This document shows, piece after piece, positions 1 to 12,893 of a stretch of DNA of 64,000 nt. The position numbers and the translations under genes are program-made. The first letter of the stretch is position 1; each line of letters opens with the position of its first letter. The notes under the pieces were generated by a model. The model did not search any database. It was not told the DNA's origin and was given only the letters and a program-made list of their open reading frames with translations. The stretch covers positions 5,766,001 to 5,830,000 of the forward strand of contig NC_090964.1 of the NCBI RefSeq assembly GCF_040807025.1. Direction: 5' to 3'. This DNA is from Struthio camelus. Taxonomy: Eukaryota; Chordata; Aves; Struthioniformes; Struthionidae.

Positions 1-1470
1 TCGCACTGGTTTTCGTCCCCGTCCTCCTCGAAGGTGCAGCCCGCTGCAGAAGGGAGAGAGAGAAGGCGTCAGCCCCCGCGGAAAGCCTCGAGCATCCCCC
101 GGCGCAAAGGCAAACCGGAGCCCCGGCAGGCAGGAAAGGAAAAAGGGGGACGGCGTCGCGCGCCCGGCCACGTGGCCAGGTCTCCTCCCTCTTCTCTGCC
201 AGACAGTTCCTCTACAAGCGTAACGAGTTGGCAGGTCTCAGCACCCAGCGGAGAGGAGACAGAGTCCCGGCAGGGATGTCACAGCTACGGCTACGGGCCG
301 GGAGCAGGATTTCGTTCCCGGCTGCGTTGCCCTTGGGCCTGTGACTTCCCCGGGGATTTCTCGAGAGCCGCTGGCACTCGCCAGTTCGCTGCAGCCACGA
401 CTTCGCGAGGCTCTGGGCAGCGGTCCCACAAAATCTCCCAGCTTTAACCTTGGTGCCGTCGCCCCTCTCGAGGGGAGGCAGCAGCCCTTCGCCTGCCCCC
501 CCCCCGACGCGTTTAAGCAGCAAGTCTATAGCGTCCGGACAATACCCGACACAACGGCGTCAGGTCTCAGCCGAGACCGCCGCAAACACAGCAATCGCCC
601 GCCCCCTACAAACGCACGGATGAAACCCGCCGAGCCGAGGGCGGCCAGCCCCGAGCACAGCCGGCTGCTCCCGTCGGCCCCGGGCATCCTACGAGGGGAG
701 CGACAAAACGCCGGCGGGGGAGCGCCGCAGCACCCAGCACCGGCCCGGCGCGCGCGGGGCGACGAGCGGCGCCGATAACCGAGGGCCCCGCGCCGGGCGG
801 CTGTTGTCCGGGTGCCCAGTACGGGCCGGCGTGTTAAACGCTGACCTGTCGTTTCGTTAAAACCACAGATTACAAGCGGGCCAGGGCTTCAGCAATAATT
901 AATCCTAGTCCCCCCCCCGGGGCCGCCAAGGGCAGGCACACGAAAAAAGCCCTGAGCAAGCAGAACGAACAACGGCGAACATCCCCCGAGAGGCCAGCGC
1001 GGGAGCAGAGGCCAGGCCACGCTATTATGTCCTTTTCCTTTTTCACGTGTTATCCCCCAAAATTGCAAGCGGATCGTTCTCCCCGCTGCTCGGGCAGTCG
1101 CGCTCGGGCAGCTGACGGCTTCGTCGCCGCCGCCGGGGTTTCGCCTCCCTCCCCGCCGCGCAGAGGGATGCTCGGAGGCGTCCGGGAGAGGATGCTCACG
1201 CAAAGCCGCCCATGTCGGGTACCGCTTCCCGCGGGGATTTCGGAGCGCTGGGAGCAGCGCGCCCAGAACCTTCCCGCGGTGCTTCCCGGGAAACTTCCGC
1301 AGATCTATTCCGCGGTTACATGGAATAGATGTTTTGCCGGCAAACGCGGGGCTGTCCGAGCCGATCAATCCAATCTCCCCTCCTCGGACAGACGGGTTTA
1401 CGGCTACTGCTTTTTCCCCGCCCGGCTCAGTGGGGCGCTCCACCTGGCTGACAAATTTGTTGACGGTTTT

Positions 1471-1473
1471 TAC

Positions 1474-1504
<31 letters not shown>

Positions 1505-1528
1505 CAAAAAAGCATATATATATATAAA
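1471..1528. repeat. (TA)n / (ATAC)n microsatellite
   Basis: Three TA blocks separated by C and by CAAAAAAGCA. Gives the artefactual Tyr/Ile repeats in ORFs across it. Confidence 0.95.
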
Positions 1529-4500
1529 CAAAAAAGCAGCCTTGTAGAGTACTTCCACGTTAGAGAGAGCAGGGGATACATCACCTTGAAGCCCCTGATG
1601 GATCACGACCCCATTTCGGGGCTGCCGGCCCCTGTCCAAACCACCTGCAAAGCCAGGACCAGCCACGCCAGGCATGACCTGCCATCAGTAGGTTCAAGAA
1701 TACGACCGGCACGAGCCACTTTTAAGCCCAGCCAACAACCGCATGCGTCGTTTTACCCACGCCACGTGCCCGCGAGCGCGGGAAAGTGCCGCTAAAGCCC
1801 AGGAGGGCACGACCAAGGTGACTCTGCCCAGCGGGGTAACCTTCCTCCCCGGCATCCAGCTCCAAAAATCCCGAGCGCACCTGACGGCGCATCCCAGGCT
1901 GCTGGCGCCCGCCCCGGCTGCGTTTCCGGCGATAGGATGCTTTTCCTCCCTCTCTCCGGGGTCGAGGGCAGGGGGTTTGGGAGAAGCCAGGCCGCCCGCT
2001 CCGCCGAGCTGCACGGGGGGCTCGGCCTCCAGGCCGCTTCTCTCTCCCCCGTTGCAAAACCGACAGCAGCGCAAACGTGAACGTTCAGGCATCTAAATCC
2101 TGACGTCCCTAAACAGCTCCTCCGGCCGTTAGCCGAAAGCTGTCCGCCAGCAGCTCTGGCAAAGAGGGTAAGTCGGGCGCGCGGCACCTCCCGGGCTGAA
2201 AGGCTTCCAAAATACCACGGTTTCGGCAGGAAGCTCGCAACTAGGGCAGCCAGGACGGCCGGGTTTCCGCGCCATCCCCGCCACGCAGCCCCCGCTGCAA
2301 CCCGTGCAGCAAGGCGGAGAATGACATCCACGCGCACCGCGGGCCGTCCGCAAACGCGGCCGTTTGCCTGCACGAGGCAGGTCCTCGCTCGGGAAAACGC
2401 GGCGGCGGGGCAGAAGGGGAGCAAAGGAAGGAGGTCGGTTCAAGGCTGGGATGAAAAAAATATAAAAGGGAAAAAAAAAAAAATCTGTGTGCTTGGGATA
2501 AAAGCAGTATCTGCTGGAGGAGGTGCGATTCTAACGGCAAGAGCAGATAAAAATACCGTGCAAGGTGCAACCGCCTGCTCCTCGGAGGGCTCGACGCATC
2601 CGAGAAAGCCTGGCTCTCTCAAACTCGCATGAACGCCCCCGAAAGCCAAGAGCCCGCACCCAGACGGCAGCCGGCACGGCCTCTCCGGAGCTACCCCGCG
2701 CTGGAGCAGGAGCAGAAGGCGCCCAGGGCTCCCGGGGCCGCTGCTGCGCGGAAGCGAAGCCAAGCGATGGGAGAAAAATCCCTTCTGCTGCCGTCCGCGC
2801 CGAGTAGCCTCGCCTGGGCTAAATCTCGACGCGGCACGGCCCCCCCGAGCCCATCGCGGCCGGCGGGACGGACCCCACCGCCGGGCAAGCCCGGACCCCG
2901 GCACCACCCGGCCCCCTCGGACCTTCGGGTCGGTCCAGCCCGGCGAGGGCAGGGCCAAGGCGGCCGCATCCCATCGGAGCATCCTCGGCTGCGCCGCCCG
3001 GGTACCGCTGCCGGTACGAGCGGCTCGGGCAACCATCGGCTGCCAAAAAACGCAGCCCGGGGTTGCTCACCCCACCTCGCCTTCGGAGGTCTCTGCCGTG
3101 CCCAGGGCGAAGAGGCACCCAGGCGGCGGGCGGGCGGGCAGAGCCGCCGGGGACGTCGCCGTAGCTCCTCGCCGGCAGGGGAGACGAAGCCCCGCAGGAC
3201 CGCGGGACGGACGGCGAGATGCTCTCGCTCCACCAAAAGATCGAGCTCTTCCCTCGGGACAAGTCGCTAGCGCCTGCAGCGCAAAGAGGGCGCTCGCTAA
3301 GCCCGAGGTCCGTCCCGCAGACCGCTCATCTCGAAGGTCTCCCCAGCTCCAAAGCCAAAAACGCTCTTCGCCCCAAAGGCGCCGGCACCTTCTTAACGCT
3401 CCTCCTCTTCTTTTCACTTTTGCAAAGTAGAAACGCCTTAAAAAAAACCCCACCGATTTCGCTGCCCCGACACAAACTGATCAGAAGCATACGGAAAGCA
3501 GCACGGTTAAAATTCTTGCCAGTAGTTTGTTTTGCTTTTCTGACTCATTCTAAATATTGCATTTAATAGAAAAATAATTTGTTCAGCTGTAAGAAACATC
3601 AATTTGCAACTTGAAGCCTTGTACGTTAGCCAAAGAAGCTAATGTGTAAACATTAGCCGCTCCAACAGCACATGGGGTTTAGCCAGTGCGGTTCCAGGGG
3701 GAGAGGAGCCAGATATTAAGCGAGAGGATTTGCATAATAAGTCATTTATGCCCGATAACCCCAACGTTTGCAGAGTATAAGACTGGGAGAAACAATCTTG
3801 GTCTATCAGCAACTACCAGACACCGTCAATCTCCTTCTCGGCCTCTTAAAGGCTCTTCACGGTTTTCACCTGGAAGTCCCCGCTCTTGAAGCCCACCGAG
3901 CTGGTAGGTCTCCCGCCGCCGGCGCCCAGCCCGGACCCGCCGGCATCGCCCGCAGCGACGGCTCCCCGGCGGCGCAGGACCCGGCCCCGGCGCCCTCCAC
4001 CGCCCATCGTATCCGCGGCACAGCCGGGAGCCGGCAGGCCTGGAGTCGGCTGCAGGCGTCTCCAAGCCTTGGAGATGCAGCTCCAGAGGGCTTGCGGTTC
4101 CTCGGGACCCCTCGGCTCCTGGCCACCGAGGCGGAGGCGTGCATTTAGCAGCCAGGCCCCGGCCAGCCGCCGTCCCCGCGCGAAGGGCCTGCGGGGATTT
4201 TATCACTCTCATGAAATGCCCGGAGAGCGGTCCCGGAGGACGGGAACCCCCCCAGCGCCCCGGCCCGCCAGCCCCGAGACTGCCAGCCAGGCTTGGCTGC
4301 ACGCCGGGACTGTGCAGCCGCTAACCTGCCATGCAAGGGCTTAATAATTAACCTTCGTTTAATTAACATACTCAGGGCTGCCTCCTCTACTCCAAGGGGG
4401 GAAAAAAAAGGAGGAAAGACAAAAAAACCCCACGTAGGTCTTTGGAAATCTCCAGCCTGCAGCTAGCAGTCGCTTCCGGCGCGACGACGGCCCCCGGGCC

Positions 4501-7500
4501 AGGGCGCAGCCAGCTCCGAGCGCCAGCGGCTCGGCCCTCGGCCGGGGGAAAAACAGAAAAAAAAATAAAATCAAATCAAAATGCCCATTTTGGGAAAGCA
4601 AAAGGGGAGGTCGCCGAGGACAGAGATGCTCCTCCCGGAGGCGCCCCAGCAAGAGGCAGCGTCGCGCCAGCATCGCCTAGGGCCGCGGCGCCCGACCGAG
4701 GACCGGCGCGGCGGAAAGCGCGGGAGGGAGACGGCGTGCTCCGAAACGAATCCGCCTCGGCTGGGCAGGAGCCGGGGGCAGAGAGGGCAGGAGGCCCTGC
4801 GGCGGCGTCCCCACCGCCACCGCGCCGCGGCCAGACCCCGGTCCCGCGGGAACGCCGGCTCGGCAGCAGGACGCGCTCCATCGCCGGGGCCCTTACACAG
4901 GGCGAGCTGTTAAAAACAATTTAAAAAAAAAAAACCCAAAACCAGGCGGGAAGATCGACCCGGAGGCTCAACGGCGGCGGTTCGGTTGACGGGAGCGAAT
5001 CCATCACCCGCGCGCCGAGCGGCCAGAGCCCGGGGCAGGTGGGCGGCGGGGGCTAAGCTAAACTCTTTGTTATTCAATCAGCCAAAAAAAATAAATGAAT
5101 AAAAGCATTGCAGGATCCACCAAGAGGTTCGAAAGCATCGTCGCAGCCCCGGCGGCCCCGCGGGCTCCCGCCGACGCGTCCCTTCTGTAAACGGGCCGAC
5201 GGGCGCAGCCGTCTGTGCAAAAAAAAAATTAAAAAAATAAACCACTGAATTCCCCCTTTTCTCCGGGATACTAACGGGCTCTCGGGAGGGCTCCTGCGCC
5301 GCCGCGGGAAGCTCACCCTGCTTGGTGTTTGCCAGAGGCTCCCTACAAATGTACTCCACGGCCTGGTACCTGCCCCCTCTCGAACGAGGCGGGGGGGGGA
5401 AAAAAAAAGGACTGAACTGACAGTGCCTTTAATCTGAGCTCGGGAGGAGGAAGGAGGAATTAAAGAGAAGCCGAAGGTTGGAATCTAAATAAATAAATAA
5501 ATAATAAGAACAAGAAATAGCGACGGATGTCACCTGATAGTGCACGCACATGCCCGGGCGCTGCACGTCGAGCCTCAAAAGAGGAACGCTTTCCAGTGAA
5601 CCTCCTCCCGCAAGCTCGTCCGCGCGGTCCGAGCTCGCCCGCCGTGGGCTGAGACCCTGCCGACTCATCCCACGGCTAGATCTGAGCCAACACCCCGAAA
5701 GCAATAAATAAATAAATAAATTACAGCTCCGTTTCCTCATTCGTAAGCCGGCCCGGAGACGCGCTCAGCCCGTGGGGGCGAAAGCGAGGCCGAGGGGGAT
5801 GGCACCAAGGAAGCTGCGCGTCCGGCTGCAGGAAAAGGCGGCACGGCGCCAGCTCCGGCGCCGCAAGATCGGCCGCGGGGCGACGGGACGCCCAGGCTGG
5901 GTGCAGCGTCACCCTCCCTGCGAAACCCGGAGACCCCCACCCCACCCCGGCTTTCCGCCAAGCCTGGGCGGGAGGCACGTTCCCAGCAACTCCCTAGAGC
6001 GCAGAGACCGCCAAACTCGTGCCGCTTGTGACTCGACAGCGCCCTGAGCCGCAGGCCGGCGAGCCAGGTGCAGGAAGCACCCCAAAAAATGGGAAGCGGC
6101 ACAGATGGCCGGCTCGGACTCGCCGGAGCGACGCAGTCAGGCAGCAGCATCCCCAAAAGGCGGCCGAGCGCGGACGTCCCAGGCTGCGACGGCTTCGGGG
6201 GCAGAGCCGTGAAAGCCCCGGGAGGCAGAGCAGCGGGGAGACCACGCCAAGCTGCGGGCCGCTGGCAACCGTGGGGAGCAAATCAAATAAAAACGGGTCC
6301 TTCGAGGCTTTCTGCAGGCCTGCAGGTGAGAGCGGGGTACGTTCCCGGCAGGTCCTTCCCCTCGCCGGGAGGGAGCTGCATCACCCTGCTCCGAGCAGGA
6401 CGCGCCGCAGGAGGGAGCTCCCCGCTCTTCGGGGCGAAGCCCGAGCAAGGCGCCGGCTCGGGTCTTGCAGGTGCCTTCGATCCCGTTCCCAAGCCACAAA
6501 ATAGAAAAGTCCCAACGGGGACTTCGAAGTTGGCGACGGGGAAGGGGGGAAAATTAGCGGAGATCCTCCCACCTTTGCTAATTCAATCAGCCCAACCGCA
6601 GCAGCCGGCTCGCCGAGTCGCACCTGGCGATGAAACGAAGAGCGTTGGCTCAGCAGGGTGTTTAAAAAAAAAATCTCTCTCCCCGCGGGCGCCCGGGCAG
6701 CTCAGCCCACGCGTAGCCCAACCTGCCCGCACCCCGGCCAAAACGTCAGCCCTCACCTTGCAAAACCCCAGCCCGGCGGCAAGCGGAAGGGGAGGGCGCC
6801 CGCGGCGTCGCACGCGATCCAGTTGGGTAAGCTCTGCAGCGAGGCCGGCTGAGCATCCTGCCCCCGTAGCATCCCGCCGCGGCGGAGGGCTTCGGAGGGG
6901 ATGCCCTCACCCGCCCCGGTGGGATTTACTGCCCACTTGCAAAAGGTCAGCGTTTGCAAAAATTTGCTTCCGATCCCTTTGCCATGGATGTTCAGGCTGC
7001 TTCTCCCAAACCAAAGGGAAAGTTTCGGAGGTTCCCGACCCCCAACAGTCCCTCAGGCTGCACCAGTTCAGCCTGGGGGCACATCAGGAGCTTGGGAAGC
7101 TTCGAACGCCCGGAGACACGCCGCGCCGAGAGGGGATCGCGACGCTTGGCAAGGCGAGCTAGGCGGGACGCGGCGCCCGGAGCCTCGGCTCTGCAGAGCA
7201 TCTCCCAAAACCGACCTGGCTCCGCGCGACAGCTAGGAAACCCCTTCCGGGAAAGGCAGGCGGCTGGTCCCCAACGCCTCCACCCTGCCCCGCTTGGGTG
7301 GTCTGAGCCGAGCACCCGCGAGTCTTCATCCCCTTGCACCCAGCAGAGCAAAAACCGTTCCCACCTTTTCCATCAAATCTGAACCCTGCCGGGCAGCGCC
7401 CCGAAGGCGAGCGGGGGGAACCGCTGGGCTCCGAGACGGGACGCGCCTCCGATGGCGCCGGCATCCTTTGCTCATCCAGCAGCTGACGGGCTGCTTATCA

Positions 7501-7601
7501 GGCGAAACGCGCCCATACCGAAAGCCGTTAGGCTCCTCGGCTGGCTAAACCCTTGCCCAAACCCAAGGGACGCGGGGACCCCCTTGGGTCCCGCGGAGGA
7601 G

Positions 7602-7642
7602 GATGGCGGTGGCGGAGGATGGCGGTGGCGGAGGATGGCGGA
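7602..7642. repeat. 18-bp tandem repeat (GGATGGCGGTGGCGGAGG)
   Basis: Just over two copies in the PTPRU intron. Confidence 0.8.
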
Positions 7643-8515
7643 TGCTGCCGCCAGTGGCTCTCGCCCAGCTCCACCTTCCCCACCACCCGCACCTCTTTCC
7701 GCCCTGGCTGGGCACGCGAGCCAGGAAGGTCGGGAAAGGGCCGGCTCCCGGCGAGGCGCCGCGGGGAAGACGCCTTCCAGGCGCGGGAAAGGGCGGCGAG
7801 CGCTCCCCGAAGCAGCATCACCCACGTTGGGGGGGGGGGGGGGAAGGAACGTGGGGACACCCAGCACGGACGGCAGCCAACGGCTCGCCGAGCACTGTAA
7901 AAACCGGCCGGGAGCGGCGCGGGCAAGCGAGGACGACTCGCTTGAAAGCGCCCGGCACCGGGTAGGACTTTGGCCCCGGGAGCGTTTCCCGGCGTGCCGG
8001 CCGCGTCCGAGCCCGGGCAGCGAAACGCCTCCCTAAACGCTGGGCAAACAGCAACGGGGAAGTCCCCGGGGCGGGCGCCAGCTCGCTGCCGGAGGGCTCC
8101 CCGGGCAGCGCTTCTCCTCCCACCGCCCAGGTGCAAAAAACAACAAAAAAACAGGCGAGGGAAAGCGGGTGCCCCGGCTCCGGCCAGGGAAGGGTGCCCA
8201 GGCTGGCACCCTACCCGCGCCCCCACCCACATAAGCAAGAACAAGGGCTCCTGCCAGGCAGCCCCTGCAGCAGGGCTCGAAGAGGCCATCTGCAGCGGAA
8301 GCAGAAAGCTCCCTCGCCAGGACCTGTTTATTTTAAAGCTGCCAACAAGGAGGCAATTAACGCCGGGGAAACTTGCCGGGAATCCTCTTCTCGCGCGGCC
8401 GAAGCTGCCCGGCCTGGACGCGGCTCTCCAGAGGCCTCCGGTCGCCCCAGCAGGTCCAGCTGCAAGGAGGCACGGGGGTCCCGGAGCCCGGCCGCTGCCT
8501 CGGGTGCAAATCACC

Positions 8516-8542
8516 CGTCCGTCCGTCCATCCATCCATCTGT
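8516..8542. repeat. (CCGT)n(CCAT)n microsatellite
   Basis: Tandem tetranucleotides CCGT then CCAT. A shorter related tract is at about 9407-9420. Confidence 0.85.
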
Positions 8543-11500
8543 CCCCACCTCGCTCCTCGGCTTCACCCCGCCAGCCACATCCCGGGGGACCGCGGTAGGG
8601 GCTCGCGCGCCCACGGACCCCCGACCGAGGGGAGCTGCAAAGCCCCCCCGAGGCTGCCGCCGGGGAGAGGAACAGGTTTGGGAAGCTGGCATTTAATCAA
8701 GCGCTAACTAAAGGTTCCCAGACATGTCTAATAAGACAATTACAGAGCCTGTTAATAACAGCTTATTAAAAAAAAATTTAAAAATAAGCTTATTTCCGGA
8801 GGTTTAGGCAGGCAGATGGCAGGGCTGCACCGACACGCTTCTGCAGAGCCCGTTTTGGTCCGTGGCGGCTCCGAGCCGCCCAGGAGGGCACGGACCAGCT
8901 GCGCCAGTCCCCCCTGCGGGGCACGGCGGGTGCCACCCGCAGCTGGCGGGCGCCCGGCCTCCGAGGGCGACGGGCACGGCAAAGCACAGCCCCTCGGCCC
9001 AGCATCCTCCCTCCGCTCCGTCTTGTGGACATCCCGGTTGGTTTTCCCCTCCCGCCGGCTTGGAAAGCTCCCTGCCGGCCAGGGGTGCAAGGCAGCAGTG
9101 GGGGGGGGAACGGGACAAGACGCCGCGCCGATGGGCAGCGGGGAGGTTGAATCGCCAGGGACGGGTCGGAGGCGCCAGGCAGTGGCCGCCCTTCGCCTGC
9201 CGGGATGCTCGGCGGCTCCCGGGGGGCCCCCGATCCTGCTGCCTCCGCTCAGGCCAAACTCGCAGGGAAGCCGGAGGTCTCAGTTTGCCTTAGTTTGGAT
9301 AACAAAGAGGAAAGATTAAAAAAAAACCTCCACTGCTGGCCAGGAGGTGACTCATGAGGATGCCTGTTCCCAGGTGCCAGGGCAGGCCCAAACAGCAGGT
9401 CCGCGTCCATCCGTCCGTCCTGGGGACGGATGCTGCTCCCTCCGGCAGAGCCCCGGTGCAGGGCGCTCCACCCCGCGGGCGACCCTCCCCAGCAGGAAGG
9501 GTGCACGAGCCGGGGAGCACTTGCTTTGGAGCAGTGGAGGGGGAAAAAAAAAAAAAATCCAGTAAAGAGCCAAACCCAATTGCAAACCCCAGCAAAGGAG
9601 CCGAGGCATCGAGCTGCTGCGGGGGAGAGCCCGGCCTCGCCGGGGCCATCCGCCCGGACCCACCAGCCGCTCCGGGGACAGCTCCATCCAGGAGCTTCAA
9701 CATCACCCCGAGCAGCCCTCACCCCTCCCGCCCCCCCCCCCGAGCCAGCGGGCGCACGGAGGGGGGGGCGCAAGGGCAGCGCGGGAGCGGGCAGTCCCAG
9801 CCCTGCGCCTCCTCGGAGCAGCGTTTCGCCCCGGACGGCCCCAGAGCAGGAGCCCGCGGGGTTTTCGCGCCGTCGGGTGCCGCCTGCAGCCAGCTCCGGC
9901 TCGGGAGCTGAAGCGGCGCCAGGCGACTCGGCAGCGCGGATGCCAACGCAGAAAGCGCAGCGCTGGCAAGGCATTAAAAATAGGCACGTAGAAGGAGACG
10001 AGAGCGCGAGCCTCTCCCACGGCCCAGCAGAACAGGCCGGCGGGGGAAGCCCGAAACAAGTTGACAAGGAAAATGCAATGGTTTTTTAATACATTTTACA
10101 TGCCTGGCGAGAGCAGAGGGTGAAAAAACAAAACCAACCATCCTGGCAAGAGGGAGCCTTTCTCCAGCTGGGCGGAGGAAAGCAAACGCAGAGCAAAGCG
10201 CTGGGCGCCCGATCCTGCTGCTCCCAAGCACCCGGGAGCCTCGAGAGCATAAACACCCTGGTCCCATCCGCAGCGCCCGGCGCCGGTCAGAGCGGGGTGC
10301 CAGCAGCCTGCAAACCCGCGCCGAGCCCAGCTGCAGCCGTCCACGCACGACGCGCTGCAAAGCAGGGGCAGGGGGACCCCAGCGCAGGCGGGCACGGATG
10401 CAGCATCCCTCCTCCCCGAGCATCCCTGCCTGCCCCGGCTCTGCCCCCAACCCCCACCGCACGCTAATGAAGATGTTGCAATTAACAGCTGGAGAGGGGC
10501 ATTGCGGGCAGGGGGAAGCCACGCGGCTTTGTGCCGGTGCCTGACCCCAATCCCAGCCCCGGCCTGACAAAAGGGAACGCGTTGGCTCGGCGTTTCCCAT
10601 TCACTCGGGCGAGACAAAGCCGCGCCGGGACGCGGTCGGGGCTGCCCGTCGCGCCCGCGGTGGCGGGGGGGCCAGCAGCCTCGCGCAGCCCCTCCAGCCC
10701 GACCCCCAGCGAGGGGCTAATCCCGCCTGCAGCACGCTCCTCGCACAGCAATCGCTGAAGTTTCACGGGATGCATCAGTGCAACGCAGCAGAGCGAGAGA
10801 TTTGCTAGAGCAGGGACATAAAAAAGACCCAAACCCCCGAGGAGGTGGAGAACGACGGAGCCGGGGCTCCGGGAATCACGCCGCCCCGCATCCCGGAGCA
10901 TCAGGCGCCCCGTGAGCGAGCCCGATGCCACCCGGCAGCGGAGACGACCAGCTCTTAGGCCAGCCGCAACCCAATGGCAGCCCGCGTGTTTTATATAGCC
11001 GAGTTTGAGCTTTGACACTTGCTTTTATCACCCACCCATCCGGGAGTTAAAAAAAAACACCCGGAAGACGGGGACGGGGCCCGCTCTGCCCCAGGGCACG
11101 GGGCCAGCGACTGCTAGAAGCATCGATGCCTGGCGCAGGGCGGATGAGGACGTCTCGGCAGCTCCTCTTCCAAAGGCACCCGGGAGCAGGGAAGCTCTCC
11201 AGCACCCTCGCCCCACGGGGAGCAGCACCCAGAGCACCAAGCGGTCTGCGAAGCGCCCAGAACGGAGTGCTGGCACCTGTCCCCCCCCCACACACACACC
11301 CTTTAGGAGCCACCCGGGTGACAACTCACTGCCATGCCACTACTGATCGTGGCTCGCCGGGTTACGCTTGCATCCGGCCCGTCCACGCCAGGCTCCGGCG
11401 CCCGCCCCGACGCTCCCGGCCGCTAAATTAACATCCCCAGCGCGACGACCCCCCGTCTCGAGGTCCCCCCCCGCCACCCGCTCCCAGCGGCGCGACGCAG

Positions 11501-11609
11501 ATACGTGCCGACGGCTTCGCCACTGTGAAATTTTAATGAACGGCAAAAGTTTCGCCCGTTCCAGAAAGGAGCGGAGAGCATCGGCCCGGGGTCCCGGAGC
11601 AGGAGGGGG

Positions 11610-11730
11610 AAGCTGGAGCCAGGATGTTTGGGTTCATCCCCAGCTCAGCCTCTCTCATGGGAGCTGGATGGTCACAAGTGCTCTGTGCCTCAGTTTCCCC
11701 ACTCAAGGGAGTCACATTATGGCCCTTCTT
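11610..11730 (+). repeat. Possible ancient MIR/core-SINE fragment
   Basis: Contains GGGTTCATCCCCAGCTC, then CTCTGTGCCTCAGTTTCC in the spacing expected from the MIR consensus (B-box-like part, then the conserved core, followed by an ATTATGG-type segment). This is the best of the SINE-like matches in the window. It lies inside PTPRU intron 1. Confidence 0.55.
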
Positions 11731-12149
11731 TCAGCCATCCATCACCCACCTCAGCCCTCTCCCACCCTACAGGTCAGCCTTATTTATTTTCCTGCTGACA
11801 GGCACCGCTATTTTTAATTTTTGGCTAGAGGCTGCCATGAGGAAAAAAAAAGAAAAACGCCAAAAAAAACAAATCAATGCACCAGCACAGGGACTGCATG
11901 CAGGTGAGCCGCTCCGGTTTTAAGCGAAGGGAAAACAAAGAGCAAGGCAAAAACATGCCTTAGCGCACAGGGCGTCACCGAAGAGCTGGAGCTGCAGGGT
12001 CCCGTCCTCGCTGGGTGCCACTTTGCAAGGTAGCACCCAGGTCGACCCCCCCACCCTGCCGTGCACAAGGTGACGGCGATGCTCCGGGGCTGCCCGGAGG
12101 GAGCCCCGCAAGCGGCACCGGGCAGCGCGCCCAGCGGCACCCCAACCTC

Positions 12150-12180
12150 GCGCACGGGGAAACCGAGGCACCAAGGCAGC
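12150..12180 (-). repeat. Possible MIR core remnant
   Basis: CACGGGGAAACCGAGGCACC resembles the inverted MIR core (GGGAAACTGAGGCAC). Very short, so weak. Confidence 0.25.
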
Positions 12181-12874
12181 ATTGCAAAAAACAACCAAAA
12201 AAAATAGTTTTTTCACCTAGATTCTTGGTGCTGCCGTTTTAAGCCAGCAGCTGCTTCGGTGCTCGCAAGGGCCTCGCCGGGCACTGCCTGTCCCCCCTCT
12301 ACCGCCAGCCCTGTGCTGTCTCTGCTCATCATCATTAATACATGAAATCACTACAGGATTCCTAATTGCAGCTGCCCCGGCTCCGGCTGCAAGGCTTGGC
12401 TGACCCGGGAACATCCACGGCCCGGCCTCGCTCTGCACCCGCTCCCGTTTGCCAGGGGTTTTTTTCCCCCCCTCACCCTCGGCTTACCCTCTGCTCATCC
12501 CTCCTCTTGCAGGGGCGCTTTGTGCTCTTTCCCCAAGGAAAAAGCCAGAAGAAACGGGAAAGCAGCCTTTTTCCAAGGCTAAAGTGCTCAGCAGGAGGGA
12601 GAAAACTGATCATGCTTTAGCAAAACTCTAATTATATCTCAGGAAAACCAAAAAAAAATAAAAAACCCACAACAAACCCAGCACGCAGCCGAGCAGGCTG
12701 TAACCGGAGAGCGGCCTTCGGACAGGCTGCGGCACGGCCTCGCACACCACCTGTTTTTCCCCAAATCCCTACCCGGCAGCCGGCACGCAAGAAGCGGTGC
12801 GGGGGAAGAGCTGGGGCCCCGCTCCCCACTTGGGACCTCGCGGCTTGCAGCCACAAGCCAAAAAAGCACTTCCA

Positions 12875-12893
12875 AAAATAATAATAATAATAA
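12875..12893. repeat. (AAT)n microsatellite
   Basis: About six AAT/ATA units following an A-rich run in PTPRU intron 1. The similar AATA-type runs at 5488-5505 and 5703-5721 are tetranucleotide. Confidence 0.85.

Noticed and set aside
1427-1584. Tyr/Ile repeat proteins
   Set aside because: Translation of the (TA)n microsatellite.
2455-2475. TATA box (TATAAAAGG) for a gene inside the PTPRU intron
   Set aside because: A perfect match, but in an A-rich low-complexity run with no downstream exon, CpG transition or coding support.
3098-12620. Numerous 100-280 codon ORFs in the left GC-rich region
   Set aside because: High GC makes stops rare; overlapping frames on both strands are equally open and all are Arg/Pro/Ala/Gly-rich without domains.
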